This document shows, piece by piece, positions 12,810-25,740 of a stretch of DNA of 64,000 nucleotides. Position 1 is the first letter of the stretch; every line of letters begins with the position of its first letter. Position numbers and translations under genes: made by a program. Below the pieces are notes generated by a model. That model made no database searches. It had not been told where the DNA came from and saw nothing but the letters and a program-made list of their open reading frames with translations. The stretch comes from Solen grandis (Eukaryota > Mollusca > Bivalvia > Adapedonta > Solenidae): the NCBI GenBank assembly GCA_021229015.1, contig CM037795.1, positions 14,985,362-15,049,361 on the forward strand, given 5' to 3'.

Positions 12810-13580
12810 TAAAATATGATCAAAGCGTTCTGGCTAACTGTAACTATGGCCATCCTTAATGCTTATAAGTGGATTAAACAAAACAAACCGAAAAAAGTTA
12901 CAATACTTACAGACAGCCTAAGTTCGTTAACATCAATTCAAAAAGGCTACTCTAAAGATAGACAAGAAATAATTAATGAAATTTATTTAATACATCAAGA
13001 ACTAAAATCCAGGGGCTTAGCAGAGGTTAAACTGGTCTGGATTCCTAGCCATGTGGGGATACAGGAAATGATCAAGCAGACGAAAATGCAAAACAAGGCT
13101 CCAAAAATGGTTACCCGCTTAATATAGAACTTAATAAAAATGAGATATATTCACTCATTAAACAGAAAGGGCAAGAAAAATTCCAAAAACTCTGGGAAGA
13201 AAGTCACGACTCTATGAAAATGTTCGTTCCTAAGATTAAAAATAAGTGCTATAACTACAGTAGTGTTAGGAGAGAAGATGTAGCCACTAAACAGGTTAAA
13301 ACTAGGAATGTCTGGGATAAGAACACAAAATTTCTCAGAGGAAACCAAATGTCGTTTCTGCCCTGAAACAGAAACAGTGGGTCATATTTTCTTTGACACC
13401 ACTAAGAAATGTCACCAACTCACAGAATTCAGAGAAGGCTTAAAAAATAGACTGTACAAAGAGGGAATAACAAGTCTGACTATCAAATCCCTAGTGTACC
13501 CGGATGGCAAAGATTCAGAAATCATTACTAGGAATGTATTGACGTTTCTGAGGGAAACGGGATACATTAATAAAATTTAA
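12810..13580 (+). pseudogene. Non-LTR retrotransposon C-terminal relic (RNase H + zinc motif)
   Basis: The first part (12816-13127) is an RNase H domain: KVTILTDSLSSLTSI carries a catalytic-type Asp, and VKLVWIPSHVGI is the late motif. The frame then shifts and continues through a lysine-rich linker to 13308-13580. There CRFCPETETVGHIFFDTTKKC is the C-C-H-C-type knuckle found at the end of ORF2 in several non-LTR clades, including those with RNase H such as I-like elements. Reverse transcriptase and endonuclease are missing, so it is a 5'-truncated copy. The sequence to about 13.9 kb may be its 3' UTR. Confidence 0.75.
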
Positions 13581-14259
13581 ATAAAGTAAACTAGAAATAA
13601 AACAATGAGGTAGTGGTGAAGGGGGAAGTAACAGGACTAAAAATAGGGCAGTCTCCATTGTGCTGTTTGGAGGGGACAATTCAGAGACCTTAAGTCTCGT
13701 TGGGCGTACATATACCCATCCCCTCCGGGCATCACAGTGGGGACCTAAAATAGCAAAATAGCAAAACAATGTATAAATCAAATTATCTCTAATTAGTAGA
13801 GAGTAAAAATAAGCACAAAAAAAAATTAGTACTACCACAAGGTGAGGATGGGAAGGGTGGGATATTCATAATAAGTAGGTGACAAGTGACACCAGGTCAA
13901 AGAATAGTCACAAGTCACAAAAAGGGTGGGAATTAAAAGAAATGCGCGACAAATTAAAAGACAATTTTAATAAAGAAAGCATATTAAAGGAAATTACGGA
14001 GTGATGTAGAGGGCAAAACAGAACAGTCTGTATGCCCAAAAACACCAATCCGTAAACATGAGCAAGAAACGCGCGGAAAATTTAAGATATTACCACGGAC
14101 ACGAAGTAACATAAAGTCGGCAATTTTCAATAATTTAAAAAATATTTGTAAAACTCTTATAAGTAATAATATGCCGACAAAACTCTAAATTAGAGTTTAA
14201 ATTTAGACACTTTGGCTGAACCATTTATAAGGAACTCTTCCTTACTAGCATATTTGCTA
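13581..14259. other. Probable LINE 3' flank, then unique sequence
   Basis: No gene. The sequence after the RNase H relic ends at the first assembly gap. Confidence 0.4.
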
Positions 14260-14359
14260 NNNNNNNNNNNNNNNNNNNNNNNNNNNNNNNNNNNNNNNNN
14301 NNNNNNNNNNNNNNNNNNNNNNNNNNNNNNNNNNNNNNNNNNNNNNNNNNNNNNNNNNN
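14260..14359. other. Assembly gap (100 N)
   Basis: Exactly 100 N, a placeholder of unknown true size. It lies at the edge of a tandem-like repeat. Confidence 1.
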
Positions 14360-16023
14360 TTCGTTAAATGTCATACTTAATTTTTGTTCTCAGCATAACT
14401 CACATAGTATCAAAGCTATTAACTTGAAACCTCACAGGTGGATAGATCTCATTGAGGAGAAGTACAGTGCAAAGAACTGTAACTCTGTGCATCATGTTTA
14501 TTGAGTTATTGCCCTTTGTTAAATTTCATACTTAATCTTTGTCCGGAGCATAACTCACAAAGTATCAAAGCTATTAACTTAAACTTAAAACTTTTTTGTC
14601 AAGAGCATTTCTCGTGCACTTTAAGACATATAACCTTGAACCTTCATAGATGGATAGATTGCATGGAGAAGTGCAGTGCACAAGAACCGTAACTCTGCAC
14701 ATAATATTTTTGGAGTACTGCATTTTGTTCAATTTGAGACATATAACTTTGAAACTTCATAGGAGAATAGACCTCACAGAGGAGAATTGCAGTGCACAAG
14801 AACCTTAATTCTGCAAATCATATCTATTTTTTTTAGTTATTGACCGTTGTTTAATTTCATATTCAATTAAGTTTTATCCGGAGCATAACTCATGCACTAT
14901 GAGACATATAACATTGAAGCTTATAGGTGGGTAGACATTTTGGAAAAGAATTGCAGTACACTAGAGCATAATCCTTTCCAACTCCAGTTAGACTCATGCT
15001 ATTGAGATTAAATTTCATTTATGGAAATAGATTAATGAAAGGAAGTGTCATGTACAAGGTTCATAGCCCTGGCCTCAATGTTTTTGGAGTTATTCCCCCT
15101 TTTCACAATTTTCTGACCACAAGATAACTCTACTTATGTTCCAGTCACGGGAAAAAAATTGAGGATAGCAAGTACAAATAACAAATTAGGAGATATCTGT
15201 GCCTTGAGCTTTATTCATATTTACTTCTACAATAAAACCTCTCCAGGATAACACCATTATACTGATATAAAAATGTTCTGATTTAGCTCAAATAATAAGG
15301 AGAGCTGTTCTGCTCATCTGAGTGTTGATGTCACTGTCATGGTTGTTGTCTTTTTGTACCACTTTTTTTTTCTACTGAACCCTTTAAAGTACTGCTTTGA
15401 AAAGTGAAATAGTTGTTAATGACCATCACCACCACCAGTATGCAAAAGTACATAACTGTAATGGATGAGCACATGACCTATTGGGATCGATGAATGTCAG
15501 GCATTAGACATCTGTCATCATACATACATATATGTAATTTCTTTGCAGTCTAGATCTTACATATCGTAAGCAATCTTCTTCAAACTTTTTGACAATGTTC
15601 ATAGCCATAATTTCTCCGCCAAGTTTGACCCCCTTGCTGAGTTATGACCCCCTGAATTATTAAAAAATGCCAGATTTCACTTGCCTACACTCTTGCATAT
15701 TTATTTTGCAAGCCATCTATTTCAAACTGTATGGCAATGTTTATAGCCATAATTTCTTGGCTAAATTCCATTATGCTGATATCAGCCAATTAGGTGGGAG
15801 TTACAACATTTTAAATATAAAAAAAGCTTATACTTTGTTTACAGTCCAGCAACTTCATTTCTTAAGCAATCATTTTAAAACTTTATGGCAATAATTGCTT
15901 AGCCAAGTTGATTATGACTGATATTGGCCGATTCCTTCAGGAATTACGATCGTTTAATTATCAAAATATGCCATATTTTACATTGTTTACACTCTGGCAT
16001 CTTCATTAAATCTATACACAATG
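14360..16023. repeat. Degenerate tandem-like repeats (~150-190 bp units)
   Basis: Two families of imperfect units. The first (14360-15130) repeats phrases such as CGGAGCATAACTCA, GAGTTATTGCCC and CATAGGTGGATAGA. The second (15530-16020) repeats CATAGCCATAATTTC, AATTATNAAAAAATGCCA and CTACACTCTTGCA. The second family resumes after the LINE insertion (18035 on), so the LINE landed in it. No coding content. Confidence 0.6.
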
Positions 16024-16041
16024 TTAATGGCAACAAAATAT
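16024..16041. repeat. Target site duplication, left copy (18 bp)
   Basis: TTAATGGCAACAAAATAT, identical to 18017-18034. Together they flank the L1-like insertion. Confidence 0.9.
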
Positions 16042-18016
16042 TTTTATTTTTTTTATTTTTTTTCAAACTTTTATTATCCCCGTCATAGGTGTCAGCAGGT
16101 CGGGGAACCATCCTGCAGCCACCTTACATTTCAAAAATACATATATATATTTGAATAATACTGACAGTAATATATACATATATATTATCACTTTTAATTT
16201 AAAGTTTGATTTTTTTTTGTATTGTATAGTTTTGACATGTTGTAATATAAACAAATAAATTTTTTTTGGGCTTTGAATTGTCAGATAATACCTCCTTATA
16301 AACGCTATATGCAAATTTAAAACTTAATTTCAGTCCTATGTTGGTGGGGATGATTTTTTTCCTTTTGCATAAATATATGTATCTTTTAAATTCTAAAAAC
16401 AAAATATCATATTCATTTGTACTATCTTCTGAGCCTAAAATAATTAATTTAGTGTTAATCTTCTTTTCTAATTTGTTACTTTTTAAAATATCATTTATGT
16501 AATCTAACAAAGGTTTAATAAAACAACATTCACAAAAAAATGTGCATAAGTGTTTCCTCATGATCATGACAAAAGGTACATGAATTACTGGACACAATTT
16601 TCATTTTATATAACAATGAATTAGTTGCTAAAATTCTATGTATAATTCTAGTTTGAAACCATTGTATATATGTATCTTTTGTACATCTAAATACATAGCT
16701 ATTAATTTCATTCCAATTTAAGTCATAATCATAAAAATAAGATTATTTTTCATATATTGACTTATCATTCATAACAATAAATTTAATGTAACAGTTAATA
16801 CATGGATGATATAGATACTCTTGTTTAATAGTCATAGGAATATTACTTTTATTGATAAAATGTTTTATTCCAGTAGTAAGAGAATGATATTGTAAAAAGT
16901 CAATTTTTATTCTATATTTATTTTCTAGTACCTCCCTATTTAAAAAATTGCCAGTAATATCTACTATATCTTTAACAAATATCACACATCTGTCATATAA
17001 TGATTTTATAAATAAAATGTTGTTTTTATTAGCACAAAATAGATCATTATAAAACAACGGCATATTCAAGAGATCTTCTGTGTTCTTAATATAATACTTT
17101 TTAATAAATATAGTATAAGCCTTCAATACGTCATTCCAGAAAGCATTTTTAATTTTTTTCATAGCAAGTTCGCAATATAATCCCCCCAAGTTAAAGATTT
17201 TGTGTAGATCCAATTGTGTGTTAATTAGTTTAAAACATTTACCACTGGAATTCACAATATATTGTTTTAACCATTTGATTTTTAATCTATGAATATAGCT
17301 ATCTATATCGACTATCTAAGTCCACCTTCTTCATAGTTTTTAACAAATACATCATGTTTTATTCTTAACTTTCCATCCCATACAAAATTATACATAAGTT
17401 TATTATAATTATAAATTATTATAAGATCACTTATGTTTTTTATCATTTTCTTATCTGGAGTTGGCAGATTAATGAAACAATTAGTAAATAATGGCAATAA
17501 CAAAGATTTTACAACAGTAATTCTGCCTACTGGTGTAAGTTTCCGTCTCTTCCAGTATATTATTGAATTTTTTAATTTAATTAATTTCTCGTTAAAATTT
17601 ATTTCTAATATTTTATCAAGATTTACATCAAAATTTATTCCAAGAACTCTAAAATGTGTTCCCCCCATGTTAATTTCCATTTTGTTTTTATGGACTTAGT
17701 ACTGTATTTTAATGATCCTATCCAAATTAGTTTAGCTTTATCAAAGTTAACTTTTAGTCCTGAAAAACGGGAAAAATCAGTTAAAACCTTTAATGCATAT
17801 TTTAACGATTGTTCAGATCCATCCATAAAAAGGGAAGTATCATCAGCAAATTGAGAGATTTTATATTCTTCTCCATCTATAATAATGCCTTTTATGTATT
17901 TTGATTGTTTTATCTTTAATGTTAAAATCTCTGTGCATAAAATGAAGATATAAGGAGAAATAGGATCCCCTTGTCTACAGCCACGTCCCACTGTGAAAAA
18001 ATTGGACAAAAATCCA
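16042..18016 (-). mobile_element. 5'-truncated L1-like LINE (reverse transcriptase to 3' end)
   Basis: Minus-strand non-LTR element. The reverse transcriptase portion (17635-18009) shows GRGCRQGDPISPYIF and the catalytic FADDTSLF. The next blocks (17312-17680; 16743-17255) hold the thumb and connection, with LTPVGRITVVKSLLLP and NFVWDGK. The C-terminal block (16199-16597) has a cysteine/histidine stretch. The tail is A-rich (16042-16068 on the plus strand as T/A). It begins abruptly inside reverse transcriptase at 18016 and is flanked by an 18-bp duplication, so it inserted by target-primed reverse transcription and was 5'-truncated. At least three frame breaks show it is inactive. Confidence 0.85.
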
Positions 18017-18034
18017 TTAATGGCAACAAAATAT
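18017..18034. repeat. Target site duplication, right copy (18 bp)
   Basis: Identical to 16024-16041; marks the 5'-truncated end of the LINE. Confidence 0.9.
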
Positions 18035-18420
18035 GGGCTGTGTCCGATTATGGCTGATATGACAGCTATTCATTTTGACTATTAATATGTCAAGGGCAAG
18101 AATTGAAAGAAATTTGTATTAGATTTGTATTAGATACACCAACAACCATTTTAAATAGTCGACTATTCTGTCTTACGGGCAGCTCTTGTTTTATCCTTTC
18201 AGCTGTCATGGCAGCCAGATTTCTACATGAAATTAATTAATTCTAGGAACAGCTTTGAAAGGGGACCAGCCAAGGAACATTCCTGTAAAGTTTTATGAAG
18301 ATTGGTCCAATATTTTATGAGATGTCGTTTAAACTTAAATGTTGACGACAGATGATGGGTGTCAGACATTCATTGGTAATAACAGCTTATCTTTAAGCAT
18401 GCTGTCCTCAGATGAACTTA

Positions 18421-18741
18421 ACAAGAGGGCCATCGAGGCCCTGGATCACTCACCTGAGTATAGGGTTACCCAAAGAACATCTGTACTAAAACATTAGGTT
18501 TTGAAGGAGATGATTTTTAAAGTTTTCATTTTTTTTTCCAATGCCATGGCAACAAGAGTTCTACATGGATCAAGTTTATTTTAGCAAATCTTGTGAAGGT
18601 TCATCCCTGCCAAGTTTAATCAAATTCTGTCCAGCGGTTTCAGAGGAAATGTTGTTTAAAGCAAATTGTTGACAACAGACAAGGCACAACAGGATGATCA
18701 CAAAAGCTCACATTGACCGCATTGTGTACAGGTGAGCTAAA
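18421..18741. repeat. Foldback-ended interspersed repeat, short copy
   Basis: It begins ACAAGAGGGCCATCGAGGCC…CTCACCTGAG and ends ACAGGTGAGCTAAAA, so the ends hold a short inverted repeat. It carries ATGGCAACAAGAGTTCTACA and AAATTCTGTCCAGCGGTTTC phrases shared with 38311-39646 and 19661-20030. Non-coding, with at least three copies in this window. Confidence 0.8.
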
Positions 18742-18891
18742 ATCTAGATACTTTAAAAATACTATTACTCATAATTTTGAAAAATAGTTACATCAGGATA
18801 GAAAGATGTTTCTTATTACATATCCCAATAATATCTCACTTACTGTGACAATCTTGTGAGACGTCACAGGTCTGTTTCCTTCTAAGAAAAG

Positions 18892-18893
<2 letters not shown>

Positions 18894-18945
<52 letters not shown>
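18894..18945. repeat. (TA)n microsatellite
   Basis: About 26 uninterrupted TA dinucleotides. They lie inside an otherwise unremarkable stretch. Confidence 0.95.
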
Positions 18946-18948
<3 letters not shown>

Positions 18949-19660
18949 GGAATCCATAGGTCCCTTGGTCTCTGTTTTTGTCTCCTTTAGGAAGAGACCC
19001 TTTGACATCACAAAAAAAAACTTAAGTCACAGAAATCACAGTCTGATGAAGGTTCTTGATGAGAACTGAAACCGTCACAGGAAGTAGGGCTGAAACGAGT
19101 CCATTATTTCTACCTGGTTACCCAGGTACACAATTATGAAGTCATTGCATAAAAAACGACTATTGGCTGTGTAATGACAGTTTAATCACTTGTAATAACT
19201 TACTTTTTTATCATTAATTTAACTATGTCTTAAACTATACAGACTTTGTACACCTAAAATACATCTTGAAAGCACAAAATATGATTTTTTGACAGAGTGT
19301 AGAATTATCCTAAAGAGTATCATTAATGACATGTATATATATTGAAAAGAAGTACATGAGGTATCGTATAGATTGATAAGACCGACATCGGGTGACAGGT
19401 CATTATAATTTTTTACCCGGGTATTGGTAATTTTCCACCCGAACCGCAGGTACCCAGGTACTCATTTAAGCCCAAACAGTAAGTGAAATTGGGATATGTA
19501 ATAAGAAACATCTTTACTCATAATTATTTTGTATTGAGATGAGTGTATGGCTGAGTGTACTGTTACTTAAGGTATTCATTTTTATAACTGGTCAATGGAT
19601 TGTTATGTTTCTATGACTCTTTGTCACTTTAAAGACATCTAAAAAAAAAAAAAAAAAAAA

Positions 19661-20030
19661 CAAGAGAGCCATAGAGGCCCTGGAACGCTCATCTGAGTAT
19701 AGGGTTACCCAAGAATCATCCCTGCCAAGTTTAATCAAATTCTGTCCATCGGTTTCAGAGGACATGTCTTTTAAAATTTTCGCTATATACAATTTAGGCC
19801 AATTAGCCTCGCCCCTGGTGGCCATGTTTCTTTATGGATCAGAATAATTTTAGCAATCTTGGTAGAGGGTTATCAAAGGAACATCTGTACTGAAACATTT
19901 TGAAATCTGGCCAGTAGTTTTGAAGGAGATGGTTTTTAAAGTTTTCATAATTCATTTCTTTCCATTGAAAATGCAACCACAGTTCTACATGGATCAAGTT
20001 TAGCAACTCTTGTGAAGATTCACACAAGAA
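19661..20030. repeat. Foldback-ended interspersed repeat, 3'-incomplete copy
   Basis: It starts CAAGAGAGCCATAGAGGCCCTGG directly after an A20 run. It includes the TCATCCCTGCCAAGTTTAATC, GCCATGTTT and ACATCTGTACTGAAACATTT blocks of the 38 kb copy. It lacks the closing GGTGAGC end. Confidence 0.75.
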
Positions 20031-20159
20031 ATAACCAAGTGGACTTGCCGCTGCAGGTAGCCCCGCTTATCGAAATCGACGTACATTCGGGGAAGGGATA
20101 CATGTTGGAAATGAGGAAAAGAACGGAATAGTAGATACGGTTCATTGTCATTTATTCAT

Positions 20160-20860
20160 TGCAAATAATCGACTTTTATAAAAAAAAAAATTAAATCTTA
20201 GACTATTTTTTTTCTTCAAAATTCCATTTTTTTTTCTGAAAAAAAAAAAACAAATAAAAAAAATAAAAAACTCAAACTTGTACTGATAAATTTTTCGATT
20301 TTCTGATTCAACTTTAAAATATTTAAATATCTACTTTTGAATTCTTACTGTTACAACATTTTAAAATTTGTAAACTTTTTAAATTTTAAAATTTCTGATT
20401 CTACTTTAAAACATTTAAATATTTTACTTTTGAAAGCTTACTGTTACAACATTTTTTAAAATTGTACCACTAATTTTGAATTGTTAAAAAAAAAAAAATA
20501 CAAAACTCAAACTTGTACTGATAATTTTTATTTTCTATTAATTTAAAATTTAAAAATTCTTACTGTTACAACATTTTAAAATTGTAACACTATTTTAATT
20601 GTTAAAAAAAAAAAAATTAATTTTTATTCTACTTTAAAACATTTAAATATTTTAAAAAAAAAAAAATCTACAACAAACATTCAAATTTTTTTATTCAACT
20701 TGAAAATTTAAAAATTTTCTGATACAACTTGAATAATTTAAAAAATCTTGCTGAAACAACTTTCAAAACTTCTTCAATACAGCCAATAAATTTTTACGAA
20801 TAAAACTTTCTAATTTTTTTTAATTAAAATGCAACTAGCATTTTTATACAATTTTACTAA
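20160..20860. repeat. AT-rich degenerate repeat block
   Basis: Runs of A and T with a recurring phrase, CTTACTGTTACAACATTTTAAAATTG, at roughly 100-130 bp intervals (near 20345, 20440, 20560). Almost no G or C; no coding content. Confidence 0.65.
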
Positions 20861-20979
20861 AATGCTACAATAAATAATACCATACAATAAGTCACTGCGG
20901 TTTCAAGTCGTGTTCAATTCAACACACGCTTTTTATTTATTGAGAAGTTGAAGCAGTTGTTCTTCCGACAGTTTGCGTA

Positions 20980-21650
20980 TCAAATCTTCCCCAGTTTTCT
21001 TTCGCGCTTTTTGGGGGCACAGCACAATGTCCAAGGGTTCAGTATGAATCCCGTCAACACCCGACGCTTGCAATAAAAATAGGAAAAGCCACAACGGGAC
21101 TGGTTGTAGCTATAGATGCCGTTGTGTCTCGCGCGAAACCCTTTGTTATGACCTACTGCTGGTTTTCCCGTGAGCAGAACCCTTTTGAAAATATTCAGAG
21201 GATTCTTTACCAAGAGTTTTGAAATGCCTTTGGAGCTAAATTTACACTCCGTAGTAGTCTTAAGTGAGCGTTGCTGTCGTTTCGGACGTTGTTTCCTGGC
21301 TTTCCTAATCAAGCGGTTAGCGGTCATTAGGACACTCGTGGATTTTGAGGCGACGGTTTTGCTGACAATGTAGGTTTTGGAGCACAGACCTATCATTTGC
21401 TCTCCTTCATATTCCGTTTTGAAGAGACCGGACACTCTTTTATCGTATTTGGCGTGCTTTTCGCAACATTCCCGAGGAAACCAACGGTCTCCCACGGGAT
21501 TATAGCGATCATCGCATAACCCCGTAAGATCACTTGGTACTCGGTTAATTTTTCGGGTTTGACGATGTCCTGGAGACTCGGCGCTGACAAGGCCATATAA
21601 CAGAATCCTGAAAATATGCAAAAACCAGTTTTGAGTATCATACAGCGCAT
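20980..21650 (-). pseudogene. Family-B DNA polymerase C-terminal fragment (mobile or viral origin)
   Basis: Two overlapping frames on the minus strand, one shift apart near 21545. The upstream frame (21393-21650) has YMALSAPSLQDIVKPEKL. The downstream frame (to 20980) has GLFKTEYEGEQMIGLCSKTY, a KFSSKGISK block and FSYFYCKRRVL. I recognise this order as the segment after the palm Asp-Thr-Asp motif in a family-B DNA polymerase lineage that is repetitive in cnidarian and bivalve genomes. It differs from the Polinton polymerase at 28.6-32.4 kb. The Asp-Thr-Asp motif itself is absent. An acceptor-like TTTGCATATTTTCAG lies at ~21605-21620, so it could also be an exon. Relic more likely. Confidence 0.5.
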
Positions 21651-22039
21651 AATTTCGTGAAATTATATCAGGTTACGTAAGGAAAAAACGTTTACTTCTC
21701 ACATATACTACTCAAAATTTGCTCATTCAAATATGTATTTGGTGATATCCTGCGTCATCATCCTTAAATAGGTCAAATGTGAGGTTAGACAGGTATGCCG
21801 AATAAGAACTTGCAAAATTACGGGCCCTTATAACTGCTATTAATATCCTTGTCAAATGGAATACTTGCAGAAATAAAGTCAAACGAGAAAAGTTTCAACA
21901 AGGGAAAAGTATGATCCGGGGAAAAAAACACATATACACAATAGCATAGAATAAGATTTTAAATTAACAATGATAGGGACTACATATATCAAATATATGT
22001 AACAACATCATCAACAGCAATAGGGCAAAGAATAATACA

Positions 22040-22087
22040 ATAAGTAGTAGTAATAGTAGTAGTAGTAGTAGTAGTAATAGTAGTAGT
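22040..22087. repeat. (AGT)n microsatellite
   Basis: AGT/AAT trinucleotide run with a few interruptions. Confidence 0.9.
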
Positions 22088-23854
22088 TCAGGTTTTCAAG
22101 CACGGAGACTACACATTAAAAATTATATTGATATTTCTTGTGTAGTGGGACATTATGTAAATGAAAATAACAAACTGAAACATTTTTCTTCCCTTGAAAA
22201 TATGCTAAAGTGACGATTTTATTAGTGTGGTCAACAGAGGAAAAGAAATGACATAAAGAGATTAAATATTTCAGGCATTATCAAATAAACAGTGCACGTT
22301 CATATACATGTAAAACCGATGTTGTATGTGGTTTCCATGAATCAATGGGACAAACTAAAATACAGGTTAATGATTGATGAAATACCTTCAATATTGGTTC
22401 AATACTTTATTGTTTTCCATGAGTCATCTTATTTACGTGTAAGAACATACTGCGAATTTTTGTGTGTGTCTATTTGTAACTATTTTAGACAAATGTTGAT
22501 AACTGTTCCGACATTGTCACACGCATAGCTACTCTTCAAAGGCTGGGGGATCTAAATAAACAAACGAGAAACTGGCTCCAAACATGATCAAAACTGTTCA
22601 CGAGAAAAGGCATATTATATTTAACGCTATACCGTTTCTGGACCCAGAATCATTCAACGCTCGATCAGTTTTTTCACGAATGAACCCGACCTCTGCTTCA
22701 AGCGTTAACCTGAGTCTGTGAAACTTGGCGCCGAGTGTCGTCTGCCTCAGTATTTCAGTATAAATTAACCGAGAGCAAGTAAATTTGGGATAAAATATTG
22801 ACTTTAAATAACAAGCGAATATTTATATTGAAATATCTCTCGATTTGGCAAACCTTGGAAGGATTGCAGTAGACGGCGTGAATAAGGTTGCTTGAAAACC
22901 GCTATTGCGTTAAAACCGCGAATGTCTGTTAAGGAAAAATAGATATATGACTTAATTGTTGATTCATTTTATATCGTCTATACGTGAAACAGTACAGCAT
23001 TTGATACTCAGCTGAATTAATTTAAACGCTAAACGGTGTAATTTGTTTGATAGAAAGGAAAGGCAGGTATCTTGTTATCTAACTGTACGAATTTTAAACA
23101 GCTTAAGTAATGACGTGTAATTTATATGGTGACACTGGTAGTGTATTGAGTGAATATTTCCGCGTATAGAAAAAAAACAACTAGATTTACTAGAGAAATA
23201 ATAATTTTAGTAGTAACATTATAGCATGCACACTGCCTGTGTCTGCCAGTGTGCGTGCGTACATGAGTGCGCGCGCACGTGTGTGTAAAATGTCGGTGAA
23301 AATCGAAATTTTATATAAATGAACACTTTCTATTATCACCTTAAAAGTCAACCTGCTGAACGATTAATGACATAAAAGCGAATTTCGTTAAATCGCAAAA
23401 TTCGCCAATAAATTTACGGATAAGCCAACTTTTTACACCTTTCGAGTATTAGCACGTGCTAAACATCAGCATAATATTTATGAGAACGCATCACAAATGC
23501 ATTGAAAAAGTCATAATGGAAATAAGTATCCGAGCAAGGACAAAATATTTCTGTTACATCTTAATGTATTAAGTGGATCCGCATTTACTAACAAAAGTAT
23601 TTAAAATTATATATAATGTTTACATTCTTTTGTGATTAAAATGCAGTTTGTCATGAAATTTAAACCTTTACCAAGTTGAGAAAAGCCCCCTTTTCACAGT
23701 TAATCAAATTCGAGTGTTTATTTAATTTATGAAAATAAAAGATGTATCCAATAGATCAATCAAACAGTAAATTAACCTTTACCCCATAAAAAAAAAATAT
23801 TCAATTTACAATCAGTCGTTAAAACACAATTTGATCATACGTTTAAAATATATG

Positions 23855-23960
23855 ACCGTAATTAGCTGGACATCGCTATATGACTGAAATACTGTCGAAG
23901 CGACGGTAAACTCAAATAGTCAAGTCAAGTCAAGTCAAATCAAGTTAAGTCAAGTCAAAA
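23855..23960 (+). repeat. SINE 3' tail with (CAAGT)n end
   Basis: AATTAGCTGGACATCGCTAT, then ATGACTGAAATACTGTCG and GCGACGGTAAAC, then a CAAGT pentanucleotide run (23921-23957). Same tail as the SINE at 10239-10548 and the fragment at 63128-63264. The head is missing. Confidence 0.7.
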
Positions 23961-24292
23961 TAACGTCAATGTTTTTGCTGAAATCATTGATATGACTATG
24001 CTGATAATTGATTTGGTCAAGTTCCTGGACAAGAGAGGCTTAATATGATACTGTACCGGTAAATAGTTTCTTGTTTGAAAATAGTTTTTGCACATACTAT
24101 ACAGAGTTATATACTATTCAAAATTCTTATGCTTACGCTGTTTCTGCATTTTTAAAATCACTTGTGTAGACATTTTATAGAATGTTGTGAAAAAGGTGTA
24201 TTATGTAAATAAACTTAAAATGAAACCTAAAAGGAATTAATTTTCTGTAAACTTAGTTTTTCTTATCCAATCATTGTCCCTCCTTTCTTTTC

Positions 24293-24372
24293 GACTGTAC
24301 CTATATATACCGGCTCCCGGGACCTGTACCTATATACCGGATCCCGGGACCTGTACCTATATACCGGACCAG
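24293..24372. repeat. 27-bp tandem repeat, three units
   Basis: Unit GACCTGTACCTATATACCGG plus ATCCCGG with small variants (CTCCCGG, ACCAGG). It forms the end of the dispersed repeat 24325-24475. Confidence 0.85.
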
Positions 24373-24475
24373 GCGGCCCCTGGTTGATAGTGATTTCATG
24401 ATATGAATTTAACTGAAACTTGTAGCATATTATTTGATCTTTCATACATCGTTCATTTGTTATACAAGCTATTGC
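24325..24475 (-). repeat. Dispersed repeat, inverted partner of 5430-5560
   Basis: The reverse complement carries ATATGCTACAA, TTCATATCATGAAAT, GGCCGCCTGGTCC and TAGGTACAGGTCCCG in the same order as 5430-5560, about 19 kb away. Confidence 0.65.
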
Positions 24476-25740
24476 TGACTATAAATAAATCGGTTGATTC
24501 CAAATATCCAATGTTGATCTTGGAAAATAATCATTTGAATGGAGCAACACGATAATAATAATTATATGGATTGTTAAATAATGTATTGGATACATGATAT
24601 ATATCGAAATAAGACAAAAACATTTTTTCAATAATTTATGCATGGGAATGAATGGCGGGGGGAAGAGAGGATCAGAAGGTTTGTCAAATATCTTTTTAAA
24701 GACGCGTTTTCACTTAATGATGTTTCACAAATGAACACAATTAATATTATCACTAATGGTTCAAAGTTGTATGTTCATACTCGTGCCTTTATATATATAA
24801 ATATAAAAGACCGCGATTTTTTAGGCGTAATGCATGATTAACAATTACATATAAATTTCTATAAAACAAGCTACATTTTATGATAATTACATGTAATTTA
24901 ACTTATTTTAGTAAGATTTTATAGCGCCCGTCGGTTTTATCCATTGCTGCAAGTAGCACTCTTTGATCGGTGATTTAAATTGAACAATATGCTTGCTACA
25001 TTCGTTTCGGTCGCCATTCTACGCTAGCGTAAAACCAAGCTTGTATTTAATTGTAATCTTGATAAAGGAAAGAACATGATTTAGAAACTTCTTTTTATAT
25101 CAATAATGAAAAGAAGAGAAGGTTAACTCCTATAGTTTCATACTGATAATTATTTTATGTTAAACGTACTTCTTTAAAGTCGATTGGGTAACAATTAAGC
25201 TTTATCCCTCTCAACGGTTCCTGGTTGGACTAGTGCTTTGCACCTGGGATGAACTTGGAACAGATCAGTCTTAGGATCCTTTGTAACTGATCAATTATTG
25301 CTGCTACTATATTTTCGTAAACACATAAAGGAAAAGGTTAGGTTTAATTTGGACATGAATATGAACAGAACAAAATACACAGTTCATCAAGCACATACTG
25401 TTACACTCGTGTATAAATATATTCATATACATGCACAAAAACGGAATTGGCGACAGAATACAACAACGTTTAATAAATTGTTTCTTATTTCCAAAACTTT
25501 AGATATATATCGGCAAAGACTGTTTAGAATCCTTAAAGTTTAACATTTCAAGAGTTCAACGAATTTTAACATATTTGGGTGATATAAACAACTTGCATCT
25601 TTAAAAGAAATTCAACCAGTATGTTTTATTTACGTACATAAAAAGAAATGTTATCTCACATATTTTTTTAATCTTGGAAAATCACGTAGGTTTGGTAAAT
25701 ATATTGCCGTCACAATACGGAGAGTTATAACGGTTAATAT

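Noticed and set aside
18793..19011. Open frame with (YI)n repeat
   Set aside because: Translation of the (TA)n microsatellite; no conserved flanks.
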